This document shows, one piece after another, positions 9,467 to 18,157 of a stretch of 64,000 bases of DNA. The DNA is taken from NCBI RefSeq assembly GCF_001591505.1, contig NZ_BCVA01000023.1:1-64000 (forward strand), given 5' to 3'. The number at the start of each line of letters is the position of its first letter. Position 1 is the stretch's first letter. Position numbers and translations under genes: made by a program. A model generated the notes under the pieces. The model was not told where the DNA came from. It saw only the letters and a program-made list of their open reading frames with translations, and searched no databases. This DNA is from Neobacillus niacini NBRC 15566. GTDB taxonomy: Bacteria; Bacillota; Bacilli; Bacillales; Cytobacillaceae.

Positions 9467-9945
9467 TGAATATCTCAATAATCACGGTTGGCAAATTAAA
9501 AGAAAAATATTTAAAAATGGGAATTGATGAATATTTAAAACGATTGAATGCATATGCGAAAGTGGAGGTCATTGAAGTAGCGGATGAAAAAGCACCTGAA
9601 GAATTAAGTGAGTCTGAAATGGTTCAGGTTAAGCAAAAAGAGGGAGAGAGAATTTTAGCTAAGATTAGCCAGGATACATATGTAATAGCCCTAGCTATTC
9701 ATGGGAAAATGCAATCTTCTGAGGAGCTTGCCGATACATTAGATAAACTAGCCACTTACGGAAAAAGTAAGATTGCTTTTATTATCGGAGGGTCATTAGG
9801 GTTAAGTGAAGAGGTATTAAAAAGAGCAAATGAACATCTATCTTTTTCAAAAATGACTTTCCCCCATCAATTGATGAAGTTGATTCTTATAGAGCAGATT
9901 TATCGAGCATATCGGATAAATCGGGGGGAACCTTACCATAAGTAA
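9466..9945 (+). CDS. rlmH: RlmH, 23S rRNA pseudouridine1915 N3-methyltransferase
   Basis: RlmH methylates pseudouridine 1915 in helix 69 of 23S rRNA, using S-adenosylmethionine. The 159-residue length, the start [15 protein letters not shown] and the SPOUT-fold glycine motif IGGSLGL are those of the family, and the C-terminus RGEPYHK is conserved. I choose GTG 9466, with AGAGGG 9 bases upstream; the earlier in-frame TTG 9457 has none. In staphylococci this gene's 3' end is the attB of SCC elements. Here too the gene end is the first of a series of related sites downstream. Confidence 0.96.
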   Translation: MNISIITVGKLKEKYLKMGIDEYLKRLNAYAKVEVIEVADEKAPEELSESEMVQVKQKEGERILAKISQDTYVIALAIHGKMQSSEELADTLDKLATYGKSKIAFIIGGSLGLSEEVLKRANEHLSFSKMTFPHQLMKLILIEQIYRAYRINRGEPYHK

Positions 9946-9951
9946 ATGAGG
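9922..9951 (+). other. rlmH 3' end, SCC-type attachment site A
   Basis: The last codons of rlmH (Arg-Gly-Glu-Pro-Tyr-His-Lys-stop) plus TAAATGAGG form the reference site. The core ACCATAAGTAAATGAGG recurs downstream at sites B, C and F in recognisable form, and the shorter core at D and E. In Staphylococcus the same position, ending TATCATAAGTAA, is the target of the Ccr serine recombinases. Confidence 0.7.
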
Positions 9952-10195
9952 TTTTTTCAATCAAAAGGAAGGACCCACATTATGATTATCCGTAACATTG
10001 ACTATTTTAGTTGTTCTATTCCTAAAGACCTATAATTTTTCAAAAATGGGACTAGAACCTTTATGAAAATTTAAAAAAGTTACCGACAATTAGGGATAAT
10101 AATAAACTTAGTATATTTGTAGAAATTTTAGTTTATTTGACATAAAATGAAGGATATAGTAGAAAAATATAAAAGTTTGGAAAAGGGAGTTTTTC

Positions 10196-10873
10196 ATGAA
10201 TAAAATTGCACTCGTCATTGGGGGATGCAGGGGTATTGGCAGGGCTATAAGTTTGGAACTTTCGAACCAAGGCTTTTATACTTATGCTACCAGCAGGAAT
10301 CCAATGCATGTAAAGGCTATGAATGGGGTTACTCCTATTTATTTAGATCTTACAAATCAGGAATCGATAGATAATGCATTTGCCGAGATTGAAAAAAATC
10401 ACGGAAAACTTGATATTCTAGTGAATAATGCAGGCATGAGTATACCTAAACCATTTGAAGATGTCAATGCAACTGAATTAGAAAGTGTTTTCAGGACAAA
10501 TGTTTTTGGCCCCTTTTTATGCACTCAAAGGGCTTTTCCGATGCTAAAACGTGGTGGCGGGAGAATTATAAATATCACATCTATTTTAACTAAAAGGGCC
10601 CTCCCGCAAAATTCAATCTATACAGCCTCCAAACTAGCGTTAAAGGGATTTGGAGATGTACTTTCTGAGGAATGGTTCAAGTATAAAATACTCACTACGA
10701 ATCTTGTATTAGGTGCTACATACACAGACCTGTGGAAGGATGTTCACGATGTATCTCCTAAAGATATGTTGAATGTTCAAGATGTTTCTCGTGCTGCAGC
10801 CTTTATCGCTGCTTCACCACTAGATGTAAGAATCGACGAAATGATGCTTACTCCTCCAAAAGGAATTGTCTAG
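10196..10873 (+). CDS. Short-chain dehydrogenase/reductase
   Basis: This is a 225-residue classical SDR. It has the nucleotide-binding glycine motif GGCRGIGRA near the start, NNAG near residue 79, a Ser (INITSI) and the catalytic YTASK. The NADP/NAD-dependent substrate is not evident from the sequence. It is the first gene of a block containing a PTPS-like protein, a GGDEF-EAL protein and FolE, so a sepiapterin or pteridine reductase role is an attractive inference. AAAAGGGAG lies before the ATG. The next gene follows after 32 bases. The 250 bases between rlmH and this gene hold only a 17-codon frame that I do not count as a gene. Confidence 0.85.
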   Translation: MNKIALVIGGCRGIGRAISLELSNQGFYTYATSRNPMHVKAMNGVTPIYLDLTNQESIDNAFAEIEKNHGKLDILVNNAGMSIPKPFEDVNATELESVFRTNVFGPFLCTQRAFPMLKRGGGRIINITSILTKRALPQNSIYTASKLALKGFGDVLSEEWFKYKILTTNLVLGATYTDLWKDVHDVSPKDMLNVQDVSRAAAFIAASPLDVRIDEMMLTPPKGIV

Positions 10874-10905
10874 ACACTTTTAAAAGATTGAGGTGAATAA
10901 AAATA

Positions 10906-11724
10906 ATGGTTCATTTAAGTAGACTAGTAACTTTTTCTGCTAGCCATTTTTATCGTGTACAGCATTGGTCTGATGAAGAGAATAAGAGAGTATTTGGATT
11001 ATGCAGTAACATCCATGGTCATGGTCATGATTATGTAGTTGAGATCATGGTGAAGGGGAAGGTCAATCCGAAAACAGGGATTGTAATCAATACAACGGAA
11101 ATAAAGGATATTGCTCGTCAATTTATTGGAAATGAACTAGATGGAAAATTTCTCAATCATGAACATCCTTATTTTAAGGATCATCAACCAACTACAGAAA
11201 ATCTCGTCAACTATATATGGTCTTTGCTAGAACCACACTTGCATTCGTGTGAATTGCATAAGATTCGATTATATGAAAACGATATACTATTTTCAGAGAA
11301 GGGAAGGGACAACATGATTCATTTAACAAGAAAATATCATTTTTCTGCTGCGCATCGACTGCATAGTAATAAGTTATCAGAAGAAGAGAATCAATCCTTG
11401 TTTGGTAAGTGTAATAATCCTCACGGCCATGGCCATAATTATTATCTCGAAGTGACAGTAAAGGGCCAACCCGATCCTACGACAGGAATGATCATAAACC
11501 TAAGTGACTTAGACAGTATAGTTGAACAATTGGTCTTGGAGAAATTTGATCATAAGCATCTGAATTTAGATACAGAGGAATTTAAGGATTTGAATCCGAC
11601 AGCAGATAATATGGTTGTAGTAATATGGAATCTTCTGGCTCCGTTTCTGCCGAAATTACATAAAATTGGCCTCTGGGAAACAGAAAAAAATTACTTTGAA
11701 TACTATGGTCCTGGTGATGAATAA
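10906..11724 (+). CDS. Tandem 6-pyruvoyl-tetrahydropterin synthase-like protein
   Basis: The 272-residue protein consists of two PTPS/QueD domains in tandem (about 1-130 and 136-268). Each has an FSA(S/A)H zinc histidine and the combined catalytic Cys and zinc motif: CSNIHGHGH in the first, CNNPHGHGH in the second. The spacing CxxxxxHGH is that of true PTPS, though CxxxHGH of QueD also fits. PTPS converts dihydroneopterin triphosphate to 6-pyruvoyl-tetrahydropterin; QueD makes carboxytetrahydropterin for queuosine. Neighbouring SDR and FolE favour a pterin product, but no biochemical proof is visible. It stands between the SDR and GGDEF-EAL genes with short gaps. Confidence 0.85.
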   Translation: MVHLSRLVTFSASHFYRVQHWSDEENKRVFGLCSNIHGHGHDYVVEIMVKGKVNPKTGIVINTTEIKDIARQFIGNELDGKFLNHEHPYFKDHQPTTENLVNYIWSLLEPHLHSCELHKIRLYENDILFSEKGRDNMIHLTRKYHFSAAHRLHSNKLSEEENQSLFGKCNNPHGHGHNYYLEVTVKGQPDPTTGMIINLSDLDSIVEQLVLEKFDHKHLNLDTEEFKDLNPTADNMVVVIWNLLAPFLPKLHKIGLWETEKNYFEYYGPGDE

Positions 11725-11738
11725 ATTGGAGAGACCAC

Positions 11739-14240
11739 ATGTCATTAAAAACTAAATTATCTATTATTTTCTCTCTAGTCGTAACAGTTATCTTGGTTCT
11801 AAACAATTCACTCTATTATACCTTCACCAAAAAATTATTGCGTGATGACCAGGAAAAGCAGGTAGAGTTATTAGCCAAGGAAATTAGTATTACAATTGAA
11901 AATTCACAGTATGGATCACAAATTGTCGAGGATTTAATTGGGGAAAAATTAAGAATTGCTGCCATTGCTGCTCAAAATAAGCTGCCCAGCAAATTAGAGG
12001 ATGTTACAAATGAGGAATTAGAGGAAATCTCTAAAGAACTTGGTGTATCGTATATTACGCTTCTTGAAAGACAGAAAGAAGATATTAAGGGTGTAAAGTC
12101 CTCGGATCCGAATGAACGTGATATGAGCACCAAAGATTGGGGATATTGGTATACAGCTTTTAATCAATTGTTTGATAAAAAGGAAGTGACGATAGCGGAA
12201 GGGCAAAAACTTCCCAACTATTGGTCTGGACCCTTTAATACTTCTTATACCGATCCTAATCATGTCGATAAATGGGGTTACTATCATGATGGTTCCACGG
12301 ATTATATCATTAATCCCTATGTCCGGGATAATCAAATTATTGATTATAGTAAACAAGTAGGACCTGAATCTAGTATTAATAAAATATTGGAAAACTCTAG
12401 TGCACTTTTGGAAATCACGGGTTTCAACCCTCGAACATTTGGAAAACCACCTATATATACAGAAATAAATGGGCAAAAGTATATTGATTATGTTAATGAA
12501 GATGTCCAATTTGGAAGCTACACGTACAAGGATAAACAGAATGATACCGCTAATGTACAAAAAGCCGTGTCAACAGGGAAAATGGTAACCGTTGAAACCG
12601 AAGTTAATGGAAAGCATGTTTTAAAAAGCTTCATTCCCATTCAATCAACTACTCCTTATGTAATAAGCGTGGTAACTGATTACCAGTTTATCACGGATAT
12701 TTTAAACCAGCAGTTATTTAATAACATCATTATTTCAATTGCTGTTTTAATTTTCGTTTTAATTTTAAGTAATCTTTTAGCCAGTTACATAGTGAAACCT
12801 ATTAATCACGTACTTCATAAAGTAAATGAGATTGCAGCTGGGAACTTTGGGGCTCAAGTGGATATTAGGCGCAGAGATGAATTGGGAGTTCTAGCCAAAC
12901 AAGTAAATGCAATGTCACTTAACCTAGAAAGCTATACAAAGGAATTAACAGAAAAAAATGTTGAGATTGAATACCACGCGTTTCATGATTTCCTCACTGG
13001 TTTACCCAATTTACGTTCATTCACGCATCAATTCGAAAATATTATCGGGCAATCGCAACAAAACCAAAACCCTATCGCTGTTTTGTTTGTTGACTTAGAT
13101 CGATTTAAATTTATCAATGATATGTTTGGACATGCTGCAGGGGATTACCTACTAAAGGAGATTGCGGCTCGAATTTCAGAGAATATAAAGGATATCGATA
13201 TTGTATCTCGTATCGGAGGAGACGAATTTATCATTTTAATGCCTCATTGTTCAAGAGAGGAGGCAGCCATTAAAGCACAAGTTATCATTAATCAAGTCTC
13301 TAAACCTTTTATCTTTGAAGGAAATGACCTGTATGTAACACCAAGCATTGGGATTAGCTTATATCCTTATGATGGGAATAATGCAAATGATCTCCTAAAG
13401 AATGCAGATGTAGCGATGTATCGTGCGAAAGAACAGGGTAGAAATACCCACTACTTCTATACACCAGATATGAATGATTTAATAGATCGTCGTCTCAAAT
13501 TGGAAAAAGGGTTACGCAAAGCATTAGAACGTTCAGAGTTTGAATTGTTCTACCAACCGCAAATTGACTTGAAAACCGGAAAGCCAGTGGGGAATGAAGC
13601 CCTCATCCGTTGGGTCCATCCTGAGTTGGGACCGATATCACCTATGGAATTCATTCCGTTATCTGAAGAAAATGGCCTTATCGTTCCCATTGGTGAATGG
13701 GTATTAGAACAAGCGTGTGAGCAAAATGTGCTATGGCAGCAAGCGGGTTTTCCTCCTATGCGCGTTTCTGTGAACCTATCCGCTCGTCAGTTCCAGCAAA
13801 AAAATCTCGTGGAACGGGTAACAACCATTATTAAAAAAACAGGTCTGGATCCGCAATATCTTGAGCTGGAAATAACCGAAAGCATTGCAATGTATAATGA
13901 AGAATATGTAATTTCAAAACTAAATGCATTAAAAGATATTGGGATTAAGATAGCCATTGATGACTTTGGGACCGGTTATTCTTCCTTGAGTTATCTTAAG
14001 AAATTCCCAATTGATACATTAAAGATTGATAAATCCTTTATGAGAGATTCTGACCTTGAAATCTGTTCGACAATCATCGCGATGGCTCGCAACATGAAAT
14101 TAAATGTGATTGCAGAAGGGGTAGAAACCAAAGAGCAAGTTGAGTTCCTTAAAGATCAGAAGTGTAATGAGGCACAAGGGTATTTCTTTAGTAAGCCTCA
14201 ATCGAAAGCGGCTATAGAAGCTTTCCTTAGGACGATTTAG
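11739..14240 (+). CDS. Membrane GGDEF-EAL protein with extracellular sensor domain
   Basis: This 833-residue protein has a transmembrane helix (about 7-27), a large extracellular sensor region to about 328, a second helix (about 329-350), a HAMP domain, a GGDEF domain with an intact GGDEF motif at 493-497, and an EAL domain. The EAL domain has intact EALIRW (620-625), [14 protein letters not shown] and AEGVET motifs. Both cyclase and phosphodiesterase activity on cyclic di-GMP are therefore possible; the inhibitory I-site appears as KxxD rather than RxxD. It starts 14 bases after the PTPS gene, with AGAGACC upstream. A hairpin follows and separates it from folE. Confidence 0.93.
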   Translation: MSLKTKLSIIFSLVVTVILVLNNSLYYTFTKKLLRDDQEKQVELLAKEISITIENSQYGSQIVEDLIGEKLRIAAIAAQNKLPSKLEDVTNEELEEISKELGVSYITLLERQKEDIKGVKSSDPNERDMSTKDWGYWYTAFNQLFDKKEVTIAEGQKLPNYWSGPFNTSYTDPNHVDKWGYYHDGSTDYIINPYVRDNQIIDYSKQVGPESSINKILENSSALLEITGFNPRTFGKPPIYTEINGQKYIDYVNEDVQFGSYTYKDKQNDTANVQKAVSTGKMVTVETEVNGKHVLKSFIPIQSTTPYVISVVTDYQFITDILNQQLFNNIIISIAVLIFVLILSNLLASYIVKPINHVLHKVNEIAAGNFGAQVDIRRRDELGVLAKQVNAMSLNLESYTKELTEKNVEIEYHAFHDFLTGLPNLRSFTHQFENIIGQSQQNQNPIAVLFVDLDRFKFINDMFGHAAGDYLLKEIAARISENIKDIDIVSRIGGDEFIILMPHCSREEAAIKAQVIINQVSKPFIFEGNDLYVTPSIGISLYPYDGNNANDLLKNADVAMYRAKEQGRNTHYFYTPDMNDLIDRRLKLEKGLRKALERSEFELFYQPQIDLKTGKPVGNEALIRWVHPELGPISPMEFIPLSEENGLIVPIGEWVLEQACEQNVLWQQAGFPPMRVSVNLSARQFQQKNLVERVTTIIKKTGLDPQYLELEITESIAMYNEEYVISKLNALKDIGIKIAIDDFGTGYSSLSYLKKFPIDTLKIDKSFMRDSDLEICSTIIAMARNMKLNVIAEGVETKEQVEFLKDQKCNEAQGYFFSKPQSKAAIEAFLRTI

Positions 14241-14271
14241 CTATTGTTACGGCGAATGAATAGCTCATAAG

Positions 14272-14324
14272 AAAACACCTCCTTTCAATCGAAAATATAT
14301 TTGTCGGTTAAGGAGGTGTTTTTC
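14272..14324 (+). terminator. Large hairpin after the GGDEF-EAL gene, possible attenuator
   Basis: The arms AAAACACCTCCTT (14272-14284) and AAGGAGGTGTTTT (14310-14322) are a perfect 13-bp match with a 25-base loop. It may simply terminate transcription. However, the right arm holds a perfect Shine-Dalgarno sequence, followed 7 bases later by ATG 14326, which opens a five-codon frame that stops at 14343. It may therefore control entry into folE. Confidence 0.6.
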
Positions 14325-14375
14325 GATGTTAGAAATGATATGAATTTAATAGCTTATTTTAAAAAGGAGAGAAAA

Positions 14376-15008
14376 ATGATAAACGAACAGCTTATTTCAT
14401 TAATAAATAAATACCCCGATTTGGCACAAGGTCCCATAAATGAACATCAATATGATCAAACCAGTCAAATTATCCATGGAATAAAAAAATTAATTCAGTT
14501 ATGTGGTGATGACCCTGAACGGGATGGGTTGATTGAGACCCCTTATCGTGTATTAAAGGCATATCTTGAATATACAGAAGGAAATCATGAGAACCCTATG
14601 CTTCATTTGGAGAAAACATTTGATGTCAATCATCAAGAATTAATATTAGTAAGAGATATTGAATTTCACTCCTTATGTGAACATCATTTCGCGCCATTTT
14701 TTGGTGTTGCCCATATTGGCTATATACCAAAAACTAAGATTACAGGTCTATCCAAAATTGCAAGGATGGTAGAAGGTTATGCCAAGAGATTTCAAGTTCA
14801 AGAACGCCTTACAAATCAGCTGGCGGATGCAATGGAGATAGTATTGGAACCACAAGGTACGATGGTCGTTATAGAGGCAAAACATATGTGTATGTGTGGG
14901 AGAGGTATTAAAAAAACAAGTGCCTCTACTACAACAACAGCTGTACGTGGCTATTTTGCAGACCGTGCAGATGCGCGTTCAGAATTTTTATCATTATTGA
15001 ATCGGTAG
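14376..15008 (+). CDS. folE: GTP cyclohydrolase I (FolE)
   Basis: FolE converts GTP to 7,8-dihydroneopterin triphosphate, the entry point to folate and biopterin synthesis. The 210-residue protein has the zinc-binding LCEHHFAPFFG segment, the FSA-like substrate region KITGLSKIARMV, and HMCMCGRG with the second zinc cysteine. It is a complete type I enzyme. ATG 14376 has AAAGGAGA about 7 bases upstream; the frame extends further up through a hairpin, so that extension is unlikely to be coding. Its position inside the rlmH island beside PTPS and SDR genes suggests an accessory copy serving a tetrahydropterin pathway rather than housekeeping folate synthesis. Confidence 0.93.
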   Translation: MINEQLISLINKYPDLAQGPINEHQYDQTSQIIHGIKKLIQLCGDDPERDGLIETPYRVLKAYLEYTEGNHENPMLHLEKTFDVNHQELILVRDIEFHSLCEHHFAPFFGVAHIGYIPKTKITGLSKIARMVEGYAKRFQVQERLTNQLADAMEIVLEPQGTMVVIEAKHMCMCGRGIKKTSASTTTTAVRGYFADRADARSEFLSLLNR

Positions 15009-15158
15009 ATAAAGGTGATCAACGATAAATTTAGGTAATAATGGTATGGTGTTTAACATTGCGAAGTTTTTATAATTTTTATTCTATCTAGGATTTCTTT
15101 TTATTTTGTCAGTAGTTTCATACCTGGGAAGGTCTATTTAAGATTGGGAGACTTTGTC

Positions 15159-15214
15159 AAAAACCTTATTTAGATATGTTACGGTGAACCGTATCATAAG
15201 TAAATGAGGTTTTT
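15159..15214 (+). other. SCC-type attachment site B (palindromic)
   Basis: This repeats the end of rlmH: GGTGAACCGTATCATAAG then TAAATGAGG, which still reads Gly-Glu-Pro-Tyr-His-Lys-stop (15183-15203). It is the core of a palindrome with 28-base arms centred on the GA at 15186-15187; by my count only three positions mismatch and one is a wobble. It lies between the folE module and the single-gene cassette. Confidence 0.8.
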
Positions 15215-15241
15215 GTTAGATAATGATTAGGAGGTCAAAAA

Positions 15242-15667
15242 ATGAAAAGAGCTTATTTAGCTAGCCCGTTTTTTAATGATAAAGAAATTGGATTTGTAGA
15301 ACAGGTTGAGAAGATTTTAAAAGAAAAGGGCTTGAAGATATTCTCGCCAATGAGAAAGCCAACGGACAAACAAGCCGAGTTCGGTTCACGTCAATGGTCA
15401 ATTGAAACATTCATGGATGATTTAAAATATATTAATTGGGCTGAAATTGTTGTGGGTATCTACCATGGCAACTATTCGGACAGTGGAACAGCCTGGGAAC
15501 TGGGTTACGCTTATGCTACGAACAAGCCTGTAATTTTAATTCATCTTGGTGAAAATAGTAATCTAATGGTGCATGAAGGTTCACATGCAAATATTACTTT
15601 GGATGAACTTAAAGATTATGACTTTGAACAACTACCTAGTTCTTTTTATTCAGGTGAAATGCGCTAA
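15242..15667 (+). CDS. Nucleoside 2-deoxyribosyltransferase family protein
   Basis: This 141-residue protein has the Nuc_deoxyrib_tr fold signature: YLASPFF at the N-terminus and DSGTAWELGYA with the likely catalytic Glu near residue 86. The family exchanges bases on deoxynucleosides or hydrolyses nucleotides, and members occur in phages and mobile elements. The substrate here is unknown. TAGGAGGTC precedes the ATG. It is the only gene between attachment sites B and C, about 0.5 kb apart, which makes it look like a one-gene cassette. Confidence 0.85.
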   Translation: MKRAYLASPFFNDKEIGFVEQVEKILKEKGLKIFSPMRKPTDKQAEFGSRQWSIETFMDDLKYINWAEIVVGIYHGNYSDSGTAWELGYAYATNKPVILIHLGENSNLMVHEGSHANITLDELKDYDFEQLPSSFYSGEMR

Positions 15668-15672
15668 TGACT

Positions 15673-15723
15673 AAACCTCATTTTCATTAGACACGGTGAA
15701 CCGTATCACAAGTAAATGAGGTT
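15673..15723 (+). other. SCC-type attachment site C (palindromic)
   Basis: GGTGAACCGTATCACAAG then TAAATGAGG (15695-15721) again encodes Gly-Glu-Pro-Tyr-His-Lys-stop. The left arm AACCTCATTT pairs with AAATGAGGTT, and the ACGGT/ACCGT centre matches site B. The centre is the GA at 15698-15699. It begins 5 bases after the stop of the deoxyribosyltransferase gene. Confidence 0.8.
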
Positions 15724-15756
15724 ATTATAGTAAAACCTTTAGTTAAAACTGGCTCA

Positions 15757-16035
15757 GCAGCTTAGAATATTCTAAGCTGTTTTTGTTTCTAATCCGATAA
15801 TGTCCGTATAAAAAATATCGATTGAAGGATCAATAGCCTGTCCATCAAAAAATTGAGTGTCTTACCTACTTTACCTGTCCAATACAATTAAGATTCCTTT
15901 TCATATGATATAAAAGGATTCCTATTTGTTGCAAAGCTAATCATAAGATAAATTCAAGGCTAGATGAGGAAATAAATCAGCTCATTTATTATAATTTCTA
16001 AAATATAGAATGGATTTAGACACGGGGGGAGGAAT
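15757..16035 (-). other. Non-coding stretch with a hairpin and a gene relic
   Basis: CAGCTTAGAATATTCTAAGCTG (15758-15779, a perfect palindrome) precedes T residues on the plus strand and can serve either strand. On the minus strand a short open frame of about 29 codons runs into it (reading TQFFDGQAIDPSIDIFYTDI and stopping at the hairpin). It looks like the C-terminal remnant of a lost gene. A second hairpin (GATTCCTTTT with AAAAGGATTC) lies near 15892-15920. TTAGACACGG near 16015 repeats the left arm of site C and may be a half-site. Confidence 0.35.
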
Positions 16036-17031
16036 ATGAAACAACCTAATAAAAATTCTAAGCATAGATCCATTGGCAAATGGCTGTTCAATGAAATTGA
16101 ACTTAACGACAAACTTCTTTTTGATAAGTTTATGAAGGAAAGCGAATGTCCAGCCACCGTCTGGTCCTCTAACTTTGCTTACCTATGGGCATCTTCACAG
16201 TCTAGAAACAGGAAAACGGTTTGGAAAATCATTGATGGTATGTTAGTACCGTTTTTTTATAATGTTAAACATCAATATCTTTCTCTTGTTTGTCTGCCTT
16301 TTGGAAAAGGAAATGCAGAGCATGTCGTTACAGTTCTATATAAATGCATGGTTTACTGCTATGAGTTGAACAAATTAACGGGAAATCAGATATATAGCAG
16401 AGTACGTACTATTAACGAAGCCCAAATGCAATTTTTACAATCCTCCAAGAAATTTAATCAATATTTCGACCCTAAAAAATTAATGGGGATTGAGAGGCAT
16501 TATAGTATACAAAAACTCATCAACTTGGCCGGAAAAGAATTCGCATACGTCCGCAGAAAAATCAATAAGTTCCATCGTAAATATCCTCAAGCTATTATTC
16601 GAAAATATGCAGCGGATACAGACTATCAGAAATTAGTGAAATTTAATAGAAATTGGACAAACAATCATGATAAATCTCTATTTGATGGTACGTACTTTAA
16701 GGAAATCTTAAAGTACCCAGATGAGTTGGACCACACTGTAATAGTTGTTGAAATTGATAATCAAATTGTTGGTATGACATCAGGGGGGTGTTTGCCAACG
16801 GGACAATCTTGGTCATGCTTAAGGAAAGGTGACCAAAAGGTTGAAGGACTATCGGAGCTGCTTTTATGTGAATTGGTAAAAGAATGCTATAAGGTCAATT
16901 CTTCTATTGAATATATGAACGACGGCAGCGATCTGGGGGAAAAAGGGTTACGTTTCTTTAAAGAACGGTTTAGACCAGAATTAAATTTAAACCGGTACCG
17001 GGTTTATCTTAAAAATTTTAATTACCGCTAA
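16036..17031 (+). CDS. DUF2156-like (LPG synthase C-terminal fold) protein
   Basis: This 331-residue cytoplasmic protein resembles the DUF2156 / phosphatidylglycerol lysyltransferase C-terminal GNAT-like fold. It has an N-terminal half with FAYLWASS, then YVRRKINKFHRKYP, a central IVGMTSGG strand, and a C-terminal GLRFFKERFRPELNLNRYR motif. No transmembrane segment is present, so it lacks the flippase half of MprF. The substrate is unknown; soluble members may use aminoacyl-tRNA or acyl-CoA donors. GGGGGGAGG lies before the ATG. It is a single transcription unit ending at a terminator shared with the convergent gene. Confidence 0.7.
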   Translation: MKQPNKNSKHRSIGKWLFNEIELNDKLLFDKFMKESECPATVWSSNFAYLWASSQSRNRKTVWKIIDGMLVPFFYNVKHQYLSLVCLPFGKGNAEHVVTVLYKCMVYCYELNKLTGNQIYSRVRTINEAQMQFLQSSKKFNQYFDPKKLMGIERHYSIQKLINLAGKEFAYVRRKINKFHRKYPQAIIRKYAADTDYQKLVKFNRNWTNNHDKSLFDGTYFKEILKYPDELDHTVIVVEIDNQIVGMTSGGCLPTGQSWSCLRKGDQKVEGLSELLLCELVKECYKVNSSIEYMNDGSDLGEKGLRFFKERFRPELNLNRYRVYLKNFNYR

Positions 17032-17046
17032 ACTGGTTTTCAAATC

Positions 17047-17082
17047 AACAGCACCCTCTAATTTAATGATAGGGTGCTGTTT
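17047..17082. terminator. Bidirectional terminator
   Basis: The stem AACAGCACCCT (17047-17057) pairs with AGGGTGCTGTT (17071-17081). It lies between convergent genes and has T-rich sequence on the plus side. Confidence 0.8.
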
Positions 17083-17086
17083 GTTC

Positions 17087-17554
17087 TTAATATTCACCTT
17101 TAATTACAAAAAACGAACCACGTATGGTTCCGGCCAATTTAGACTTTTGCCTGGCAAACTTAAACTTCGCTTCTAATTCTTTTGGGACCTCCATCCCCTC
17201 GGAAAGCTTAAAACCAACAGCTCGTTTTGGCTTTGGTCCATCAACCGTATACAGGACGTTGACCTCAAGACCATCTTCATAAAATACGTAGGTCCATTTG
17301 ATATTTTCCACTTGAAAACGGGACGTTTCTAAAGGTGTAGCCGCGAACTCAATATCACGTTCTTCTTTTAAAATGCGATTCACATAATCAAGGATCTCGG
17401 GGGACTCACTAGCTGGAACAACCGTGAATTCATGCTTATATTTGTTCATAAAGTAACGGGCTTCATTCGCACGTAAACCAGCAAGTGTTTCTGCTACTGG
17501 TGAAGACTCTAAACCAATAGTAGACACAGTTTTAAAATCAACTGTATAAGACAT
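17087..17554 (-). CDS. Conserved hypothetical protein, partner of a GyrI-like protein
   Basis: I do not recognise a named family in this 155-residue soluble protein. It has mixed alpha/beta character, no signal peptide and no membrane segment. The AAAGGAGG ribosome site is clear upstream of the ATG. It is the second gene of a two-gene operon, 14 bases after the GyrI-like gene, and it faces a WYL-type regulator across the divergent promoter region. Its job is therefore probably tied to that of the GyrI-like protein. Confidence 0.65.
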   Translation of the reverse strand: MSYTVDFKTVSTIGLESSPVAETLAGLRANEARYFMNKYKHEFTVVPASESPEILDYVNRILKEERDIEFAATPLETSRFQVENIKWTYVFYEDGLEVNVLYTVDGPKPKRAVGFKLSEGMEVPKELEAKFKFARQKSKLAGTIRGSFFVIKGEY

Positions 17555-17568
17555 TTCCTTTCCTCCTT

Positions 17569-18054
17569 TTATTTCTTAACAACAGGAATCCACACTTCAC
17601 CATATACTAGGCCGTTGCGCTTCCCCATCTCAACGGATGTATTTGGCCCGCCAACATAAGCGAAATCCTTTGCTTCTGGCAAGACTTGACCAAAGGCAAT
17701 ACCAGTGAGCATATTACTCAACGCTTCAGACGTTTCTGCTTCGCCTTTTACAACCAGATAATCTCCTTTAGGAAATTGAATCACTCGGGATGCTTCAGGT
17801 AATGTTGCCTCTGTCATGACGCCAGCATAATGCATCATCTTGTTATTCACTGCTTCATTCACTACAAAAATGTAGTCATTTGTGGCAACGGCTTTTAACT
17901 TGTCAAGCCTTCCATCTTGTGTGACTGCTGACCAAAAGTCTGACTTTTCCTTGTTTATACCAACATAGTCTGTGTAGTGGCTTTTAAGCTCAGTTCCAAT
18001 ACCTAAAACGGTAAAGCTATCTTTTTCTTCTAGAGTAAAATTTGTCATATACAA
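17569..18054 (-). CDS. GyrI-like effector-binding domain protein
   Basis: The 161-residue protein looks like a stand-alone GyrI/AraC-type effector-binding domain: FTVLGIGTEL near the start, a central RVIQFPKGDYLVVKGE strand, and GLVYGEVWIPVVKK at the end, which is the typical closing strand. Such domains bind small, often cationic or hydrophobic ligands and can act as sequestering or hydrolytic proteins. It is divergent from the WYL regulator at 18158 and co-transcribed with the gene at 17087. The ligand is unknown. Confidence 0.75.
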   Translation of the reverse strand: MYMTNFTLEEKDSFTVLGIGTELKSHYTDYVGINKEKSDFWSAVTQDGRLDKLKAVATNDYIFVVNEAVNNKMMHYAGVMTEATLPEASRVIQFPKGDYLVVKGEAETSEALSNMLTGIAFGQVLPEAKDFAYVGGPNTSVEMGKRNGLVYGEVWIPVVKK

Positions 18055-18157
18055 ACCATCCTTTTTATAAAATTTGTCAAATGATTTATCTTTTCACTTG
18101 ATGAGTTTATAATAGTCTTTAATCATGTCAAAAAATGATACTGTTTAGGAGAACCTG

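Noticed and set aside
9964..10035. 17-codon frame MIIRNIDYF after rlmH
   Set aside because: It has a GGAAGGA-like site but is very short and has no recognisable feature; not enough to call a gene.
12018..12560. 180-residue minus-strand frame within the GGDEF-EAL gene
   Set aside because: It is antisense to a clear sensor domain, has no ribosome site and has the low-complexity hydrophobic composition of a shadow frame.
15758..15779. Perfect palindrome as a further att site
   Set aside because: CAGCTTAGAATATTCTAAGCTG shares no core with the rlmH end and is followed by T residues, so it is better explained as a terminator.
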